Assembly: GCA_900318115.1 (NCBI GenBank)
Contig: ONJJ01000031.1
Span: 1 to 64,000, forward strand
Direction: 5' to 3'
Source: an uncultured Prevotellaceae bacterium
GTDB lineage: Bacteria; Bacteroidota; Bacteroidia; Bacteroidales; Bacteroidaceae
DNA length: 64,000 nt
Shown: positions 1 through 8,082 of the stretch, piece after piece
How the letters are laid out: each line of letters starts with the position of its first letter
Position numbering within the stretch: the first letter of the stretch is position 1
The notes under the pieces: generated by a model
Database searches by the model: none
Told to the model about the DNA's origin: nothing
Seen by the model: only the letters and a program-made list of their open reading frames with translations
Made by a program: the position numbers and the translations under genes

Positions 1-38
1 TCTATCAGTTGGGCGAATACATATTTGTTCTTGTTCAT
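1..38 (-). CDS. IS4-like transposase, N-terminal fragment cut by the window edge
   Basis: Reading leftwards from the ATG at 36-38 gives MNKNKYVFAQLI and then the window ends. This opening is, from memory, the N-terminus of a Bacteroidota transposase group with a DUF4372 N-terminal domain and an IS4-type DDE catalytic domain. Only 12 codons are visible, so the catalytic core cannot be seen and intactness is unknown. No alternative gene start fits this segment. Confidence 0.6.
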   Translation of the reverse strand, partial: MNKNKYVFAQLI

Positions 39-165
39 CTTACAGTCAATCTGATTGGCTGCAAAATTACAAATTCAAATCGTCGCGCTCTCAAAATTTA
101 TCGTAAAAGACTTTATTTCAGTGATTTCAAAGAACGATTAGTCCACTTTAACGGGACAGTAGTGA
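1..165 (-). mobile_element. Probable end of an IS4-like insertion sequence
   Basis: The 5' part of a transposase gene (1-38) is followed outward by about 125 bases of AT-rich non-coding sequence, ending in a GC-richer stretch near 150-162 (TTTAACGGGACAGTAGTG) that could be the terminal inverted repeat. The other end lies outside the window, so neither the inverted-repeat pair nor a target duplication can be confirmed; the boundary is an estimate. Confidence 0.35.
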
Positions 166-227
166 CATTTCTTTAGATGTCAAGTGCACACGACAGAACT
201 TATCCTGACAGGAATGCAGAAAGGACG

Positions 228-1448
228 TCAAAGGTCGCGGGTCATGCGGCGGACAGGAAGCCAGACGGCGAGGAGACCAACGAGGAGGACGGTGAGGAAG
301 GTGAGGAGGACGTCGGTGGCCTGAATGCTGACGGGGTAGGCATCGACGACGAAGCTGCCCTCGCTGGCACCGAGTTTGATGAAGCCGAAGCGAATCTGAG
401 CCCAGCACAATGCCAGGCCACCTACGATGCCCAACAGGGCTCCAATGCCGGAGATGAGCCACCCCTCGAAAAGGAAGATCTGACGAATCTGGCTGTCGTT
501 GGCTCCGAGGGCGCGCAGGGTGGCGACATTCTCTTGCTTCTCAATCATCAGCATGGAGAGGGAGCTGATGATGTTGAAGGAGGCCACGAGGAGAATGAAC
601 GAGAGGAAGAGGTAGGCAATGAACTTTTCGATCTGCATAATGCGGAAGGTGTCTGCCTGTTGCTCATAGCGGTCCTGTACGAGGTAGCGCTGGCCGAGGA
701 GCTGACGGATGGTGGCTTTTGCGTTACGGAGGTTGGTGCCTGGCTTCAGCTTCAATTCCACGGCAGAGAGGCGTCCCTGCTGGTCGAAGAGTCGGCGGGC
801 GAAGGTCAGGGAGGTGAGGATATAGGTGGCGTCGTACTGAGCCTGGTTGGTGTTGAAGACGACTCCGGGGGAATAGAGTTCGTCGCTGTTGAAACTCTGC
901 ATGGGATTGCCCATGTTCACTCGCTCGCCGCGGCGAGGCGCATAGATGGGCAGACCGCCTTCGTAGTTGGTGCCCAGTCCCAGGGCCGAGGCGAGACGTA
1001 TGCCCATGACGCCGTACTCGAGGACGTCGGCGTGGAGGCAGAACTCTCCGTCGCCATAGAGGATGGCATCGAGGTCTGCCTGCCGGGCAAAGCTGTCGCT
1101 GACGCCCTTGATGTTGACCACCCACTGCCGTTCGTTGCCCACGATGAGTGCCTGGTCCTGCAGCGTCTCGGTATAGACGTCGATGCAGTCCAGGGCCTTG
1201 AGGTCGGCCAACGGCGGGTCGTCGGCAGCAAAGGTCTTTCCGTCGGCGGGCGTGACCTTGAGTTCGGGGTCCAGCGCCGTGAAGAACGATGCTACCATGT
1301 CGCGGAAACCGTTGAAGACAGAGAGCGTGACAATCAGCGCAGCAGTGGCCAGCGCCACCCCACAGACGGAGATGACGGAGATGATGCCCGTGGTGAGATG
1401 GCGCTTGCGGGCAAAGAGATAGCGGCGCGCGACGAAGAGGGGGAACAT
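228..1448 (-). CDS. FtsX/LolC-LolE-type ABC transporter permease
   Basis: This 406-residue inner-membrane protein matches the FtsX/LolE permease layout: one N-terminal membrane segment (about residues 18-45), a large periplasmic domain (about 50-265), then three C-terminal membrane segments (about 270-300, 325-350 and 370-395) forming the FtsX domain. The family length is about 400-415. In the family such permeases work with a LolD-type ATPase to move lipoproteins out of the inner membrane or drive related envelope tasks. No ATPase gene is present here, so the partner must be elsewhere. It lies downstream of rbfA on the same strand, separated by a 290-base spacer holding a purine-rich array and a hairpin. 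The lipoprotein-release role is inferred from family only. Confidence 0.8.
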   Translation of the reverse strand: MFPLFVARRYLFARKRHLTTGIISVISVCGVALATAALIVTLSVFNGFRDMVASFFTALDPELKVTPADGKTFAADDPPLADLKALDCIDVYTETLQDQALIVGNERQWVVNIKGVSDSFARQADLDAILYGDGEFCLHADVLEYGVMGIRLASALGLGTNYEGGLPIYAPRRGERVNMGNPMQSFNSDELYSPGVVFNTNQAQYDATYILTSLTFARRLFDQQGRLSAVELKLKPGTNLRNAKATIRQLLGQRYLVQDRYEQQADTFRIMQIEKFIAYLFLSFILLVASFNIISSLSMLMIEKQENVATLRALGANDSQIRQIFLFEGWLISGIGALLGIVGGLALCWAQIRFGFIKLGASEGSFVVDAYPVSIQATDVLLTFLTVLLVGLLAVWLPVRRMTRDL

Positions 1449-1612
1449 GAAAAGGGAAAAATTAAAAATTAAAAGAGAAAAGTGAAAAGTGAAAAATTAA
1501 AAATGAGAAGGGAAAAGGGAAAAGAAAGAATTAAAAATTAAAAGAGAAAAATTAAAAATGAAAAGGGATAAATTAAAGGGGAAAAGGGGAAAGGGAAGGA
1601 TGAGTGTTGCTT
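1449..1612. repeat. Purine-rich low-complexity array in the spacer upstream of the permease gene
   Basis: About 160 bases consist almost only of A and G on the plus strand, with irregular repeats of GAAAAATTAAAAATTAAAA and GGGAAAAGGG. It lies immediately upstream of the permease start on the opposite strand, so the transcript of that gene would carry a long pyrimidine leader. No promoter or ORF is evident in it. Confidence 0.6.
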
Positions 1613-1652
1613 CGATTAAGTAATCAATCAAAATTAACTGACACAATCTTTA

Positions 1653-1714
1653 GGACACAGAGGCACGGAGACACAGAGTATATATATTTTCTGTGACTCT
1701 GCGTCTCTGTGTCT
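1653..1714. repeat. Imperfect inverted repeat; dispersed hairpin family, copy 1
   Basis: An arm beginning GACACAGAGGCACGGAGAC (about 25 bases) is followed by an AT spacer and a second arm pairing with it at about 20 of 25 positions. A closely similar element is at 58881-58948. It sits between rbfA and the permease gene and could act as an attenuating hairpin, but lacks a clean T-run. Confidence 0.6.
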
Positions 1715-1738
1715 GAAATGTAAACTAATTGTGTCCAT

Positions 1739-2077
1739 CTACTTATCATTCAGTAGCTTGTCGATGTTCTCGGCGTAGTCGAGGCTGTCGTCGACGAAGA
1801 ACTTGAGCTCTGGAATGATGCGCAGCTGGTGGCGTGTGCGTTGTCCGAGTTCGTAGCGGATTTGACTCACGTTGGCGTTGATGTTATCGCAGATCTCCTG
1901 GGCACGTTCGCTGGGGAAGATGCTAAGGTAGCCGCGGCAGACACTCATGTCGGGGCTGATGCGGCAGACGCTGACGCTGACGAGCACGCCGTGCGTGGCC
2001 TGCGTCTGGCGCTGGAAGATGTCGCTGAGTTCCTTCTGGATGAGGCGCGCGATTTTATTCTGGCGGGTTGTTTCCAT
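1739..2077 (-). CDS. rbfA: 30S ribosome-binding factor A
   Basis: The 112-residue product has the size and composition of RbfA, a single KH-like domain protein that binds the small ribosomal subunit late in assembly and helps 16S rRNA 5'-end maturation. The start METTRQNKIARLIQKELSDI matches the family N-terminal helix, and the central segment with DMSVCRGYLSIF matches the strand-turn-strand of the KH fold. The gene lies 33 bases downstream of sufE and upstream of the permease gene on the same strand. The ATG at 2077 gives a full-length family protein. Confidence 0.9.
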   Translation of the reverse strand: METTRQNKIARLIQKELSDIFQRQTQATHGVLVSVSVCRISPDMSVCRGYLSIFPSERAQEICDNINANVSQIRYELGQRTRHQLRIIPELKFFVDDSLDYAENIDKLLNDK

Positions 2078-2110
2078 TGTGGAAATAGAGAGATTTATGG
2101 ATTTGCGGAT

Positions 2111-2542
2111 TTACGAATTTTCGGATTTGGCCTTGAAGGCGAGGGCGTACATCTTCATCTGCTTGAGCATGGCGAGGAGGCCGTTGCTGCGGGTGGGGGA
2201 GAGGTGCTCGCGCAGGCCTATGCGCTCGATGAAATAGAGGTCTGCATCGAGGATTTCCTGCGGCGTGTGGTCGCTGAGCACCTGAATGAGGAGGGTGACG
2301 ATGCCCTTGACGATGAGTGCGTCGCTCTCGGCCTCGAAATGTATGAGGCCCTCGGGGGTGAGGTCGGCGGTCAGCCAGACGCGGCTCTGGCATCCGTCAA
2401 TGAGGTTCTGCTCCGTCTTGGCGCTGGCGGGCAGGGGCTGCTGCTCCGAGCCGAGGTCGATGAGCAGCTGGTATTTGTCCATCCAGTCGTCGAAGTCGGA
2501 GAATTCTTCGATGATGGAGTCTTGGATTTCGTTAATGGTCAT
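2111..2542 (-). CDS. sufE: SufE-family cysteine desulfurase activator
   Basis: This 143-residue cytoplasmic protein has the SufE fold signature: an N-terminal helical segment, then NLIDGCQSRVW with the sulfur-accepting cysteine in the G-C-Q-S context (about residue 70), followed by the conserved KGIVTLLIQVL helix and a C-terminal helical end. SufE takes persulfide sulfur from SufS and passes it on for Fe-S cluster assembly. Its start codon overlaps the stop of the upstream M28 peptidase gene by four bases (ATGA), suggesting translational coupling. The stop codon lies inside a spacer of AAATCCG-type repeats. No other suf genes are in the window. Confidence 0.85.
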   Translation of the reverse strand: MTINEIQDSIIEEFSDFDDWMDKYQLLIDLGSEQQPLPASAKTEQNLIDGCQSRVWLTADLTPEGLIHFEAESDALIVKGIVTLLIQVLSDHTPQEILDADLYFIERIGLREHLSPTRSNGLLAMLKQMKMYALAFKAKSENS

Positions 2543-3576
2543 TTTTGGTTGTCGTTATATAGGAGTTGGAGTAGTGTCTGTCCCACGGCCTTCAGGACGG
2601 CGGGGTCAATGGCTTCGGGGGTGTCGTTGACGGTGTGCCACGTGGGGCCGAAGCTGGAGCGTCCGTCCTGCTGGTGGGGTATGATGTCGATGGCGGGGAT
2701 GTGTGCCAGCTGGTTTACGGGCACGTGGTCGTCGGTGACGTAGCCGGACTGGTGGAGCGGGAAGTATTCGCCATAGCCCAGTTGGTCTGCCAGATGCCAC
2801 ACCATGTTCACGAGCGGGGTGGCGTAGTACATGGAGTAGCTTTCCATCTCGAAGCGCGCACCGCGGCCTCCGACCATGTCGAGGTTGATGCCATAGCGGG
2901 CGGTGTAGCCCGTGGCAAAGGCTGTCTCGGCCCAGTAGCGCGAGCCGAGGCACCAGTAGTCGCCTTCGTCCACGAGCTCGTCGTCGCTCATCTGGGCCTC
3001 TGCCCATTGGGGTGTGCCCTGGTCTTCGAGGTCAAAGCAGACGAAGTCCACTCCGCAGACCAGTTCCTGCGAGGTCAGTGCGCGTGCAATCTCCATCATC
3101 ACGGCAACGCCGGAGGCTCCATCGTTGGCTGCCATGACGGGTTTGCGGTGGTTGGCCTCGTCGGGGTCATTGTCAGCCCAGGCACGGCTGTCCCAGTGGG
3201 CGGTGATGAGGATGCGGTCGGCGTGTTCGGGAAACATGCTGGCCGTGATATTGCGGCAGGGCAGGAGTTGTCCGTCGTAGCCGCGTAGCTGTGTGCGCTG
3301 TTCGGCCACGGTGGCTCCGAGCTGACGGAATTTGGCGGCAATCCAGTCGCCGCAGGCATCATGGGCGGCACTGCCGGGAACACGGGGGCCGAAGCTGCAC
3401 TGCGCCTGGATGTAGCTCATGGCGGAGTCTGCCGAGAACTCGGGCGCGGGAGCGATGGCGATGGTGTCGGGGCCTTCGGTCTTCTGGGTGCGGCCGTTGC
3501 AGGAGGCGAGGAGGGTGGTTGTTGCGGCAATGCCGCAACCTACACAAAGCAAGAGAATGCTATGTAATTTCTTCAT
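2539..3576 (-). CDS. M28-family zinc peptidase / glutaminyl cyclase-like lipoprotein
   Basis: The product begins with a lipoprotein signal (MKKLHSILL, hydrophobic core, lipobox LLASC), so it should sit in the periplasm or outer membrane. The body is an M28 metallopeptidase fold of the glutaminyl-peptide cyclotransferase-like branch: zinc ligand candidates are in ITAHWDS, AANDGASG and FDLEDQG, in the family order. Members either trim N-terminal residues or cyclise N-terminal glutamine; sequence alone does not decide. I chose the ATG at 3576 because the frame extends upstream only to a TTG with no signal-peptide character. It overlaps sufE by four bases and follows a 148-base tandem repeat. Confidence 0.8.
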   Translation of the reverse strand: MKKLHSILLLCVGCGIAATTTLLASCNGRTQKTEGPDTIAIAPAPEFSADSAMSYIQAQCSFGPRVPGSAAHDACGDWIAAKFRQLGATVAEQRTQLRGYDGQLLPCRNITASMFPEHADRILITAHWDSRAWADNDPDEANHRKPVMAANDGASGVAVMMEIARALTSQELVCGVDFVCFDLEDQGTPQWAEAQMSDDELVDEGDYWCLGSRYWAETAFATGYTARYGINLDMVGGRGARFEMESYSMYYATPLVNMVWHLADQLGYGEYFPLHQSGYVTDDHVPVNQLAHIPAIDIIPHQQDGRSSFGPTWHTVNDTPEAIDPAVLKAVGQTLLQLLYNDNQK

Positions 3577-3603
3577 TTCTAATGTGCGTTGATTATTTTC
3601 CAA

Positions 3604-3751
3604 TTTTGGGGCTTTGGCTTCGCAGGCTTTTGGGGGGCTTCGGTGGCTTTTGGGGGCTTCGGTGGCTTTGGGGGGCTTCGGTGGCTTTGGGGGACTTCGG
3701 TGGCTTTTGGGGGCTTCGGTGGCTTTGGGGGGCTTCGCTGGCTTTCAGTTC
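3604..3751. repeat. Intergenic G/T-rich tandem repeat, about 18-bp unit
   Basis: About eight imperfect copies of a unit close to GGCTTCGGTGGCTTTGGG fill the whole gap between the dipeptidase fusion gene (stop at 3752) and the M28 peptidase gene. The unit length varies between 17 and 20 bases, so the frame is not kept and coding use is unlikely. The array would be transcribed as a C/A-rich spacer between two minus-strand genes. Confidence 0.8.
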
Positions 3752-5536
3752 TCAGTTTGCCGCGTCCTGCACCTGCTGCATTACTCGCAGGAAGTTGCCT
3801 CCCCAGATGAGGCGGAGGTCGTCTTCGGAGTAGCGCTCGCGCAGGAGGCGGCGGGTGAAGTTGATGAGTTCTGAGGCAGAGGCGAGGCCGGGCACGCCGC
3901 CGTCGCCATCGAAGTCTGTGCCGATACCGACGTGCTCAATACCCATCACCTTCACCATGTGGTTGAGGTGCTCCACGGCATCGAGGATGCTGGCCTGGCC
4001 GTCCGAGCGCAGGAAACCGTTGTAGAAGGTGACCTGTGCGACACCGCCTTTTGCAGCGAGGGCGCGCAGTTGGTCGTCGGTGAGGTTGCGCGGGTGGTCG
4101 CAGAGGGCACGGCTGCTGGAGTGTGAGCAGACGATGGGCATGTCGCTGATGTCCAGTGCATCGTAGAAGCTGAGTTCGCTGGCGTGCGAGAGGTCAACCA
4201 TGATGCCCAGTTCGTTCATCTTGCGGATGACGTCTGCACCGAAGTCCGAGACGCCTTGCAGCTGCTCGCCTTCGCGTGGCTTTGCCGAACCGCAGATGTC
4301 GTTGTTGCCGTTGTGGCAGAGCGTCATGTAAACGATGCCGTGGTCCTGCTTGAAGCGGTGCAGCAGCGAGAGGTCGCGTCCGATGGCGTAGCCGTTTTCG
4401 ATACCGAGCATGATGGCCCGTTTGCCTTCGGCCTTCAGACAATAGAGCTCTTTGGGAGAGCGTGCTATGGCGACAGCGGCGGAGTTCTCGGCAGCCAGCT
4501 GCTCCACGCGTAGGAGCTGGCTGTGGGCGTACTCGCCGGCGGCAGTGCGCCCCTCTGCAGTCAGGGGGCCTTGGGGTATGTAGGCCACCATGATACTGGC
4601 ATCGAGTCCGCCTTCCTTCATTTTGTGCAGGTCCACGAGGATTTTAGGGTCGCGCTGGTTGAAGTGTATGTCCTGGTCAAAGAACATGGGAGTATCGCAG
4701 TGGCTGTCGAGGGAGAGAACGCGGTTGTGCACCTCGCGTGCAGCACGGTAGTTGGCAGCCTCATCCTTCAGCCATCGGAATAAGGGCATCATGGACTCGT
4801 CGCCGGCGAGGCAGAAGCATTCCGGATGCCATTGCACACCCAGAATACTCTTGTGCTCTGATGATTCCACGGCTTCGACGACGCCGTCGGGCGCTGTCGC
4901 TGAGACGCGAAGGTGCGGGCCGGCCTCGCGCACAGCCTGATGGTGGAAGCTGTTGACAAAGAGCGTCTCGGCCCCTCCCATAATCTGGCGCAGCAGGGAA
5001 CCCTCTGCCGTGCGCACGGTGTGGGAAGCCACGGCGCGGTCGAGTGTCTGGGAGTGCTTGAGCAGGGAGGTCGGGGCGCCGGACTCTCCGGGGTGGTCGG
5101 AGGCATAGCCCAGGTCCTGCCAGATGCTGCCGTCGAGGGCGGCCACGAGCATTTGAATACCCCGGCAGATGCCGAGAATGGGTAGCTGGCGGTCGTAGGC
5201 CAGACGGACGAGCAGGAGCTCGCATAGGTCGCGGCGCGGGTTGATGCCGCCCAAGGCGGGAATGGGTTCTTCGCCCACATAGAGTGGATTGAGGTCTGCG
5301 CCGCCGGAGAGGAGCAGGCCGTCGATGCGGTCGAGGGCAGAGGTCAGTGCATCGGCATCTGTTGTCGGCGGCAGGACAACGGGAGTGGCTCCGGCACGAA
5401 GGACACTCTCGAAGTAGCCCTCGGCCAGCTCACAGCCCTTCTCGCCGAAGTTGCCCGTGATGCCGATGAGGGGAGTGCGCCGGCTTCCGGGGAAGGTAGC
5501 GTGCAGGGCGTCGTAGGAGGATTTCCAGTTGAACAT
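3752..5536 (-). CDS. Fusion: class I glutamine amidotransferase (C26) + membrane dipeptidase (M19)
   Basis: The 594-residue product joins two hydrolases. Residues about 20-255 are a C26 gamma-glutamyl hydrolase of the PuuD type: GICRG with nucleophile Cys124, and WHPE with His237 and Glu239. Residues about 270-594 are an M19 renal-dipeptidase-like barrel: DSHCD (His279, Asp281), then VDLSHASE, CSHSSSRAL and IGTDFDGDGG as metal and substrate sites. There is no signal peptide, so it is probably cytoplasmic. The pair suggests sequential breakdown of gamma-glutamyl compounds and dipeptides; this is inference. The gene is 13 bases downstream of the Lrp-type regulator on the same strand. Confidence 0.88.
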   Translation of the reverse strand: MFNWKSSYDALHATFPGSRRTPLIGITGNFGEKGCELAEGYFESVLRAGATPVVLPPTTDADALTSALDRIDGLLLSGGADLNPLYVGEEPIPALGGINPRRDLCELLLVRLAYDRQLPILGICRGIQMLVAALDGSIWQDLGYASDHPGESGAPTSLLKHSQTLDRAVASHTVRTAEGSLLRQIMGGAETLFVNSFHHQAVREAGPHLRVSATAPDGVVEAVESSEHKSILGVQWHPECFCLAGDESMMPLFRWLKDEAANYRAAREVHNRVLSLDSHCDTPMFFDQDIHFNQRDPKILVDLHKMKEGGLDASIMVAYIPQGPLTAEGRTAAGEYAHSQLLRVEQLAAENSAAVAIARSPKELYCLKAEGKRAIMLGIENGYAIGRDLSLLHRFKQDHGIVYMTLCHNGNNDICGSAKPREGEQLQGVSDFGADVIRKMNELGIMVDLSHASELSFYDALDISDMPIVCSHSSSRALCDHPRNLTDDQLRALAAKGGVAQVTFYNGFLRSDGQASILDAVEHLNHMVKVMGIEHVGIGTDFDGDGGVPGLASASELINFTRRLLRERYSEDDLRLIWGGNFLRVMQQVQDAAN

Positions 5537-5549
5537 AGGGCGTAGGGTG

Positions 5550-6083
5550 TCAGTCTTCTGCCGTGTCGGCGGTGAGTCCCGCTTTCCTGGCAGTCAATGC
5601 CTTGATGGCAGCGACGTCTTTTTCCGAAAGTCCGATGGGCACCTCGGTCTTGATACTCTGCTTGAGCGAGATGAGGGTCTCTGTGGCGATGACCCCGGGT
5701 ATTTCCTGGAGGCGGTCGTTCAGGAGCGACATCAAGTGGGCGTTGTCGCGTGCGTAGAGTTTGATGAGCATGGTGTATGGACCCGTGGTGAAGTGGCATT
5801 CCACGATTTCGGGAATCTTCTCGAATTCCGATACGACGTGCTTGTACATCGATCCTCGTTCCAGGGTGATGCCGACATAAGTGCAGGTGTTGTAGCCGAG
5901 CGATGTGGGGTTCACGTGGTAGCCGGAACCCGTGATGACACCAATGTCCACCAGACGCTGCACGCGCTGGTGGATGGCAGCGCGCGAGACGCCGCATTCT
6001 GCCGCCACATCTTTAAAAGGTATGCGCGCGTTGCGCGTGATAATCTCCAGGATTTTCTTGTCCAGGCTGTCTATCTTTTCCAT
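5550..6083 (-). CDS. Lrp/AsnC-family transcriptional regulator
   Basis: The 177-residue product starts with an AsnC-type winged helix-turn-helix (SLDKKILEIITRNARIPFKD, recognition helix around VSRAAIHQRVQRL, residues about 5-55) and continues with the RAM ligand-binding domain (about 70-145) and a short extra C-terminal tail. Such proteins form octamers or dimers that respond to amino acids. It is immediately upstream of, and probably cotranscribed with, the amidotransferase-dipeptidase gene, which makes peptide or amino-acid control of that gene a reasonable inference. The gene starts about 70 bases downstream of a terminator belonging to the FKBP genes. Confidence 0.9.
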   Translation of the reverse strand: MEKIDSLDKKILEIITRNARIPFKDVAAECGVSRAAIHQRVQRLVDIGVITGSGYHVNPTSLGYNTCTYVGITLERGSMYKHVVSEFEKIPEIVECHFTTGPYTMLIKLYARDNAHLMSLLNDRLQEIPGVIATETLISLKQSIKTEVPIGLSEKDVAAIKALTARKAGLTADTAED

Positions 6084-6151
6084 AATATTCTTATTTCTTA
6101 GCGTTGTGCTTGCAAAAGTAGGTAAAAACTTTCAAAGCGCAAGCCTTTTGC

Positions 6152-6190
6152 CGAAAAAAATGACACCGAAAGGTGCTTTCGGTGTCATTT
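6152..6190 (-). terminator. Rho-independent terminator after the FKBP gene cluster
   Basis: A perfect 14-bp stem (AATGACACCGAAAG with its complement) and a 3-base loop lie at 6159-6189. Read on the minus strand it is followed by a run of seven T, and it begins 22 bases after the FKBP stop at 6212. On the plus strand the T-run is shorter. Confidence 0.88.
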
Positions 6191-6211
6191 TGTTGGATAT
6201 AGGGGTCAGGA

Positions 6212-7102
6212 CTACTTCACAATCTCCAAAAGTTCAACCGTAAAGATGAGTGTGGAGAAGGGAGGTATTTTCCCGGACTCGCGGTCGCCGTAAGCCAGTT
6301 CCTGAGGGATATAGAGTTCCCACTTGGAACCTGCGGGCATCATCGTCAGCGCCTCAGTCCATCCCTTGATGACCTGGTTGCAGGCGAAGGTGGCAGGCTG
6401 GTTGCGCTTGTAGCTGCTATCGAAGACGGTGCCGTCGATGAGGCGTCCTTCGTAGTTCACTTTCACCTTCTGCGAGGCTGTGGGCACCTCGCCGGTGCCA
6501 GCGCGTAGAACCTTGTACTGGAGGCCGCTGGGGGTGACTTTGACGCTGTCCTTCTTGGCATTGGCTGCCAGAAATTCCACGCCGGCCTTGCGGTTGGCAC
6601 CGAACTTGGTCTCCATCTTCACGCGGTGGTAGTACTCCAGCTGCTTGCTGGCGACAGCCTGCGCGCTATCCTGCGTCATCCGGCCGTTGTTGTGTATTCC
6701 GGCGCGGAACCCTTCGAGGAAGGCTTCCTTGTCGATGAGTTCCAGGCTGTCGTTGACCTGTCGGTTGGCCTGGGGCAGCAGCTGGGTCTCCAGCTGCTTT
6801 CGGATTTCCGTGCCCTGGACCCATGCCTTGAGTTTCTTCACCTCGGGTGTCTCCTCGGCGTGCTCGAAACCCTGCATGAAATCCTCGAGGTAAGCCATGT
6901 CGATACCCGCGCGCTGGGAGAGGTAGTTCAGCAGCCCGTTGGTCTGAGCGATGCCATAGGCATAGCTGAAGTCCTTCATGGGCACCGTGTCAACCTTCTC
7001 CTCTGCGGGCTTCTGGGCTTTCTTGCTCTTCCGCTTGTCTGCATTCACATTGACACAGAGCAGAAGGGCAAGAGCCAGAAAGATGTATTTTACGTATTTC
7101 AT
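6212..7102 (-). CDS. FKBP-type peptidyl-prolyl isomerase, exported
   Basis: The 296-residue product has a signal peptide (MKYVKYIFLALALLLCVNVNA), then a lysine-rich stretch, an FKBP N-terminal dimerisation domain (about 45-170, as in FkpA/FklB) and a C-terminal FKBP domain (about 200-296). Recognisable FKBP pocket elements are NYEGRLIDGTVFDSSY, IKGWTEAL and IPQELAYGDRESG. It should speed proline isomerisation of exported proteins in the periplasm. It is the last of three consecutive FKBP genes and ends at a strong terminator. Confidence 0.9.
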   Translation of the reverse strand: MKYVKYIFLALALLLCVNVNADKRKSKKAQKPAEEKVDTVPMKDFSYAYGIAQTNGLLNYLSQRAGIDMAYLEDFMQGFEHAEETPEVKKLKAWVQGTEIRKQLETQLLPQANRQVNDSLELIDKEAFLEGFRAGIHNNGRMTQDSAQAVASKQLEYYHRVKMETKFGANRKAGVEFLAANAKKDSVKVTPSGLQYKVLRAGTGEVPTASQKVKVNYEGRLIDGTVFDSSYKRNQPATFACNQVIKGWTEALTMMPAGSKWELYIPQELAYGDRESGKIPPFSTLIFTVELLEIVK

Positions 7103-7128
7103 TACGTCGGTACTATACTATCGAAGTA

Positions 7129-7995
7129 TTACTTCTCGATGCTGATGAGATCGATGGTGAAGATCAGCGCGCTGAAGGGCTTGATGGTGCCCATGTCCTG
7201 TGCGCCATAAGCCTGGTCCTGAGGAATGTAAACCTTCCACTTGGAACCTACGGGCATGGTGGTCAGGGCTGCCTTGAAGCCGGGGATTACCTGGCTTGCG
7301 CCGAAGACGGTGGGATCGCGCTCGAGGTTGCTGTCGAAGACGGTGCCATCGATGAGTGTTCCCTCATAGTGCACCTTTACACGGCTGGTGTCGGCAGCCA
7401 CTTCGCCGGTGCCCTCGGTCAGTACTTCATAGTACACGCCGTTGCCGAGTTCCTTCACGCCGTCCTTCTTGGCAATCTCTGCCATGAACTTCTCGCCCTT
7501 CTCCTTGTTCTCGCCGAACTGCTTTTCCTTGGCAGCCTTCTGGATGGCATCCATGTGGGTCTGGACGTAGTTGTTGGCGGAGTCAAGATCCATAAGCTCG
7601 AAGTTGCCGGCAACGGCAGCCATGAAGCCTGCATAGATATTCTTCTCGTTGACGGTCTGGGTGCTGTCCTCGCCGAAGATCATTTGGTTGATGTTCTTGA
7701 CCATGCCCTGGCTGACCTGCTGACCGATCTGGATACCAGCATAGTAGGCGGTCTTCTTGGGATCCTTGCTTGCCTGAGCGCTCTCGTAGAAGCCCTTCAG
7801 GAACTCATCGACGTAGGTCGTGTCGACGCCCATTCGCATGACGAGGTAGTCTTTCAGACCCTGAGTCTGGCTCATGCCGATAGCGTAGCTGAGGGTGTCG
7901 AGGTCGCTCTTCAGGCTTGCGGTGGGAGCGGACTGGTTGCAGGAGGTCATGATCACAGCCATGGCCACTGCGAGAATAAGAGAAATCTTTTTCAT
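7129..7995 (-). CDS. FKBP-type peptidyl-prolyl isomerase, lipoprotein
   Basis: The 288-residue product opens MKKISLILAVAMAVIMTSCNQ, a clear lipoprotein signal with lipobox MTSC. An FKBP N-terminal domain covers about residues 30-170 and the catalytic FKBP domain about 195-288 (HYEGTLIDGTVFDSN, VIPGFKAAL, IPQDQAYGAQDMG). A Phe replaces the usual Trp in VIPGF, which may alter the active pocket. It is the middle of three FKBP genes, 26 bases upstream of the next, and probably shares its transcript. Confidence 0.9.
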   Translation of the reverse strand: MKKISLILAVAMAVIMTSCNQSAPTASLKSDLDTLSYAIGMSQTQGLKDYLVMRMGVDTTYVDEFLKGFYESAQASKDPKKTAYYAGIQIGQQVSQGMVKNINQMIFGEDSTQTVNEKNIYAGFMAAVAGNFELMDLDSANNYVQTHMDAIQKAAKEKQFGENKEKGEKFMAEIAKKDGVKELGNGVYYEVLTEGTGEVAADTSRVKVHYEGTLIDGTVFDSNLERDPTVFGASQVIPGFKAALTTMPVGSKWKVYIPQDQAYGAQDMGTIKPFSALIFTIDLISIEK

Positions 7996-8033
7996 TTTGC
8001 TTTAATTTTTTTATTGTTTTTGGGTTAAACGTT

Positions 8034-8077
8034 TTAATGGGGTTAATGGGGTTGATGGGGTTAATGGGGTTGATGGG
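8034..8077. repeat. 9-bp tandem repeat (TTAATGGGG) between two FKBP genes
   Basis: About five copies of TTAATGGGG or TTGATGGGG lie between the stop of the first FKBP gene and the start of the second. The period of nine keeps a reading frame open on both strands, but no gene uses it. Confidence 0.75.
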
Positions 8078-8082
8078 CTGGA

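Noticed and set aside
177-1472. 431-codon plus-strand ORF opposite the permease gene
   Set aside because: Antisense shadow: the composition is acidic and repetitive, there is no family resemblance, and the minus strand encodes a clear FtsX-type protein.
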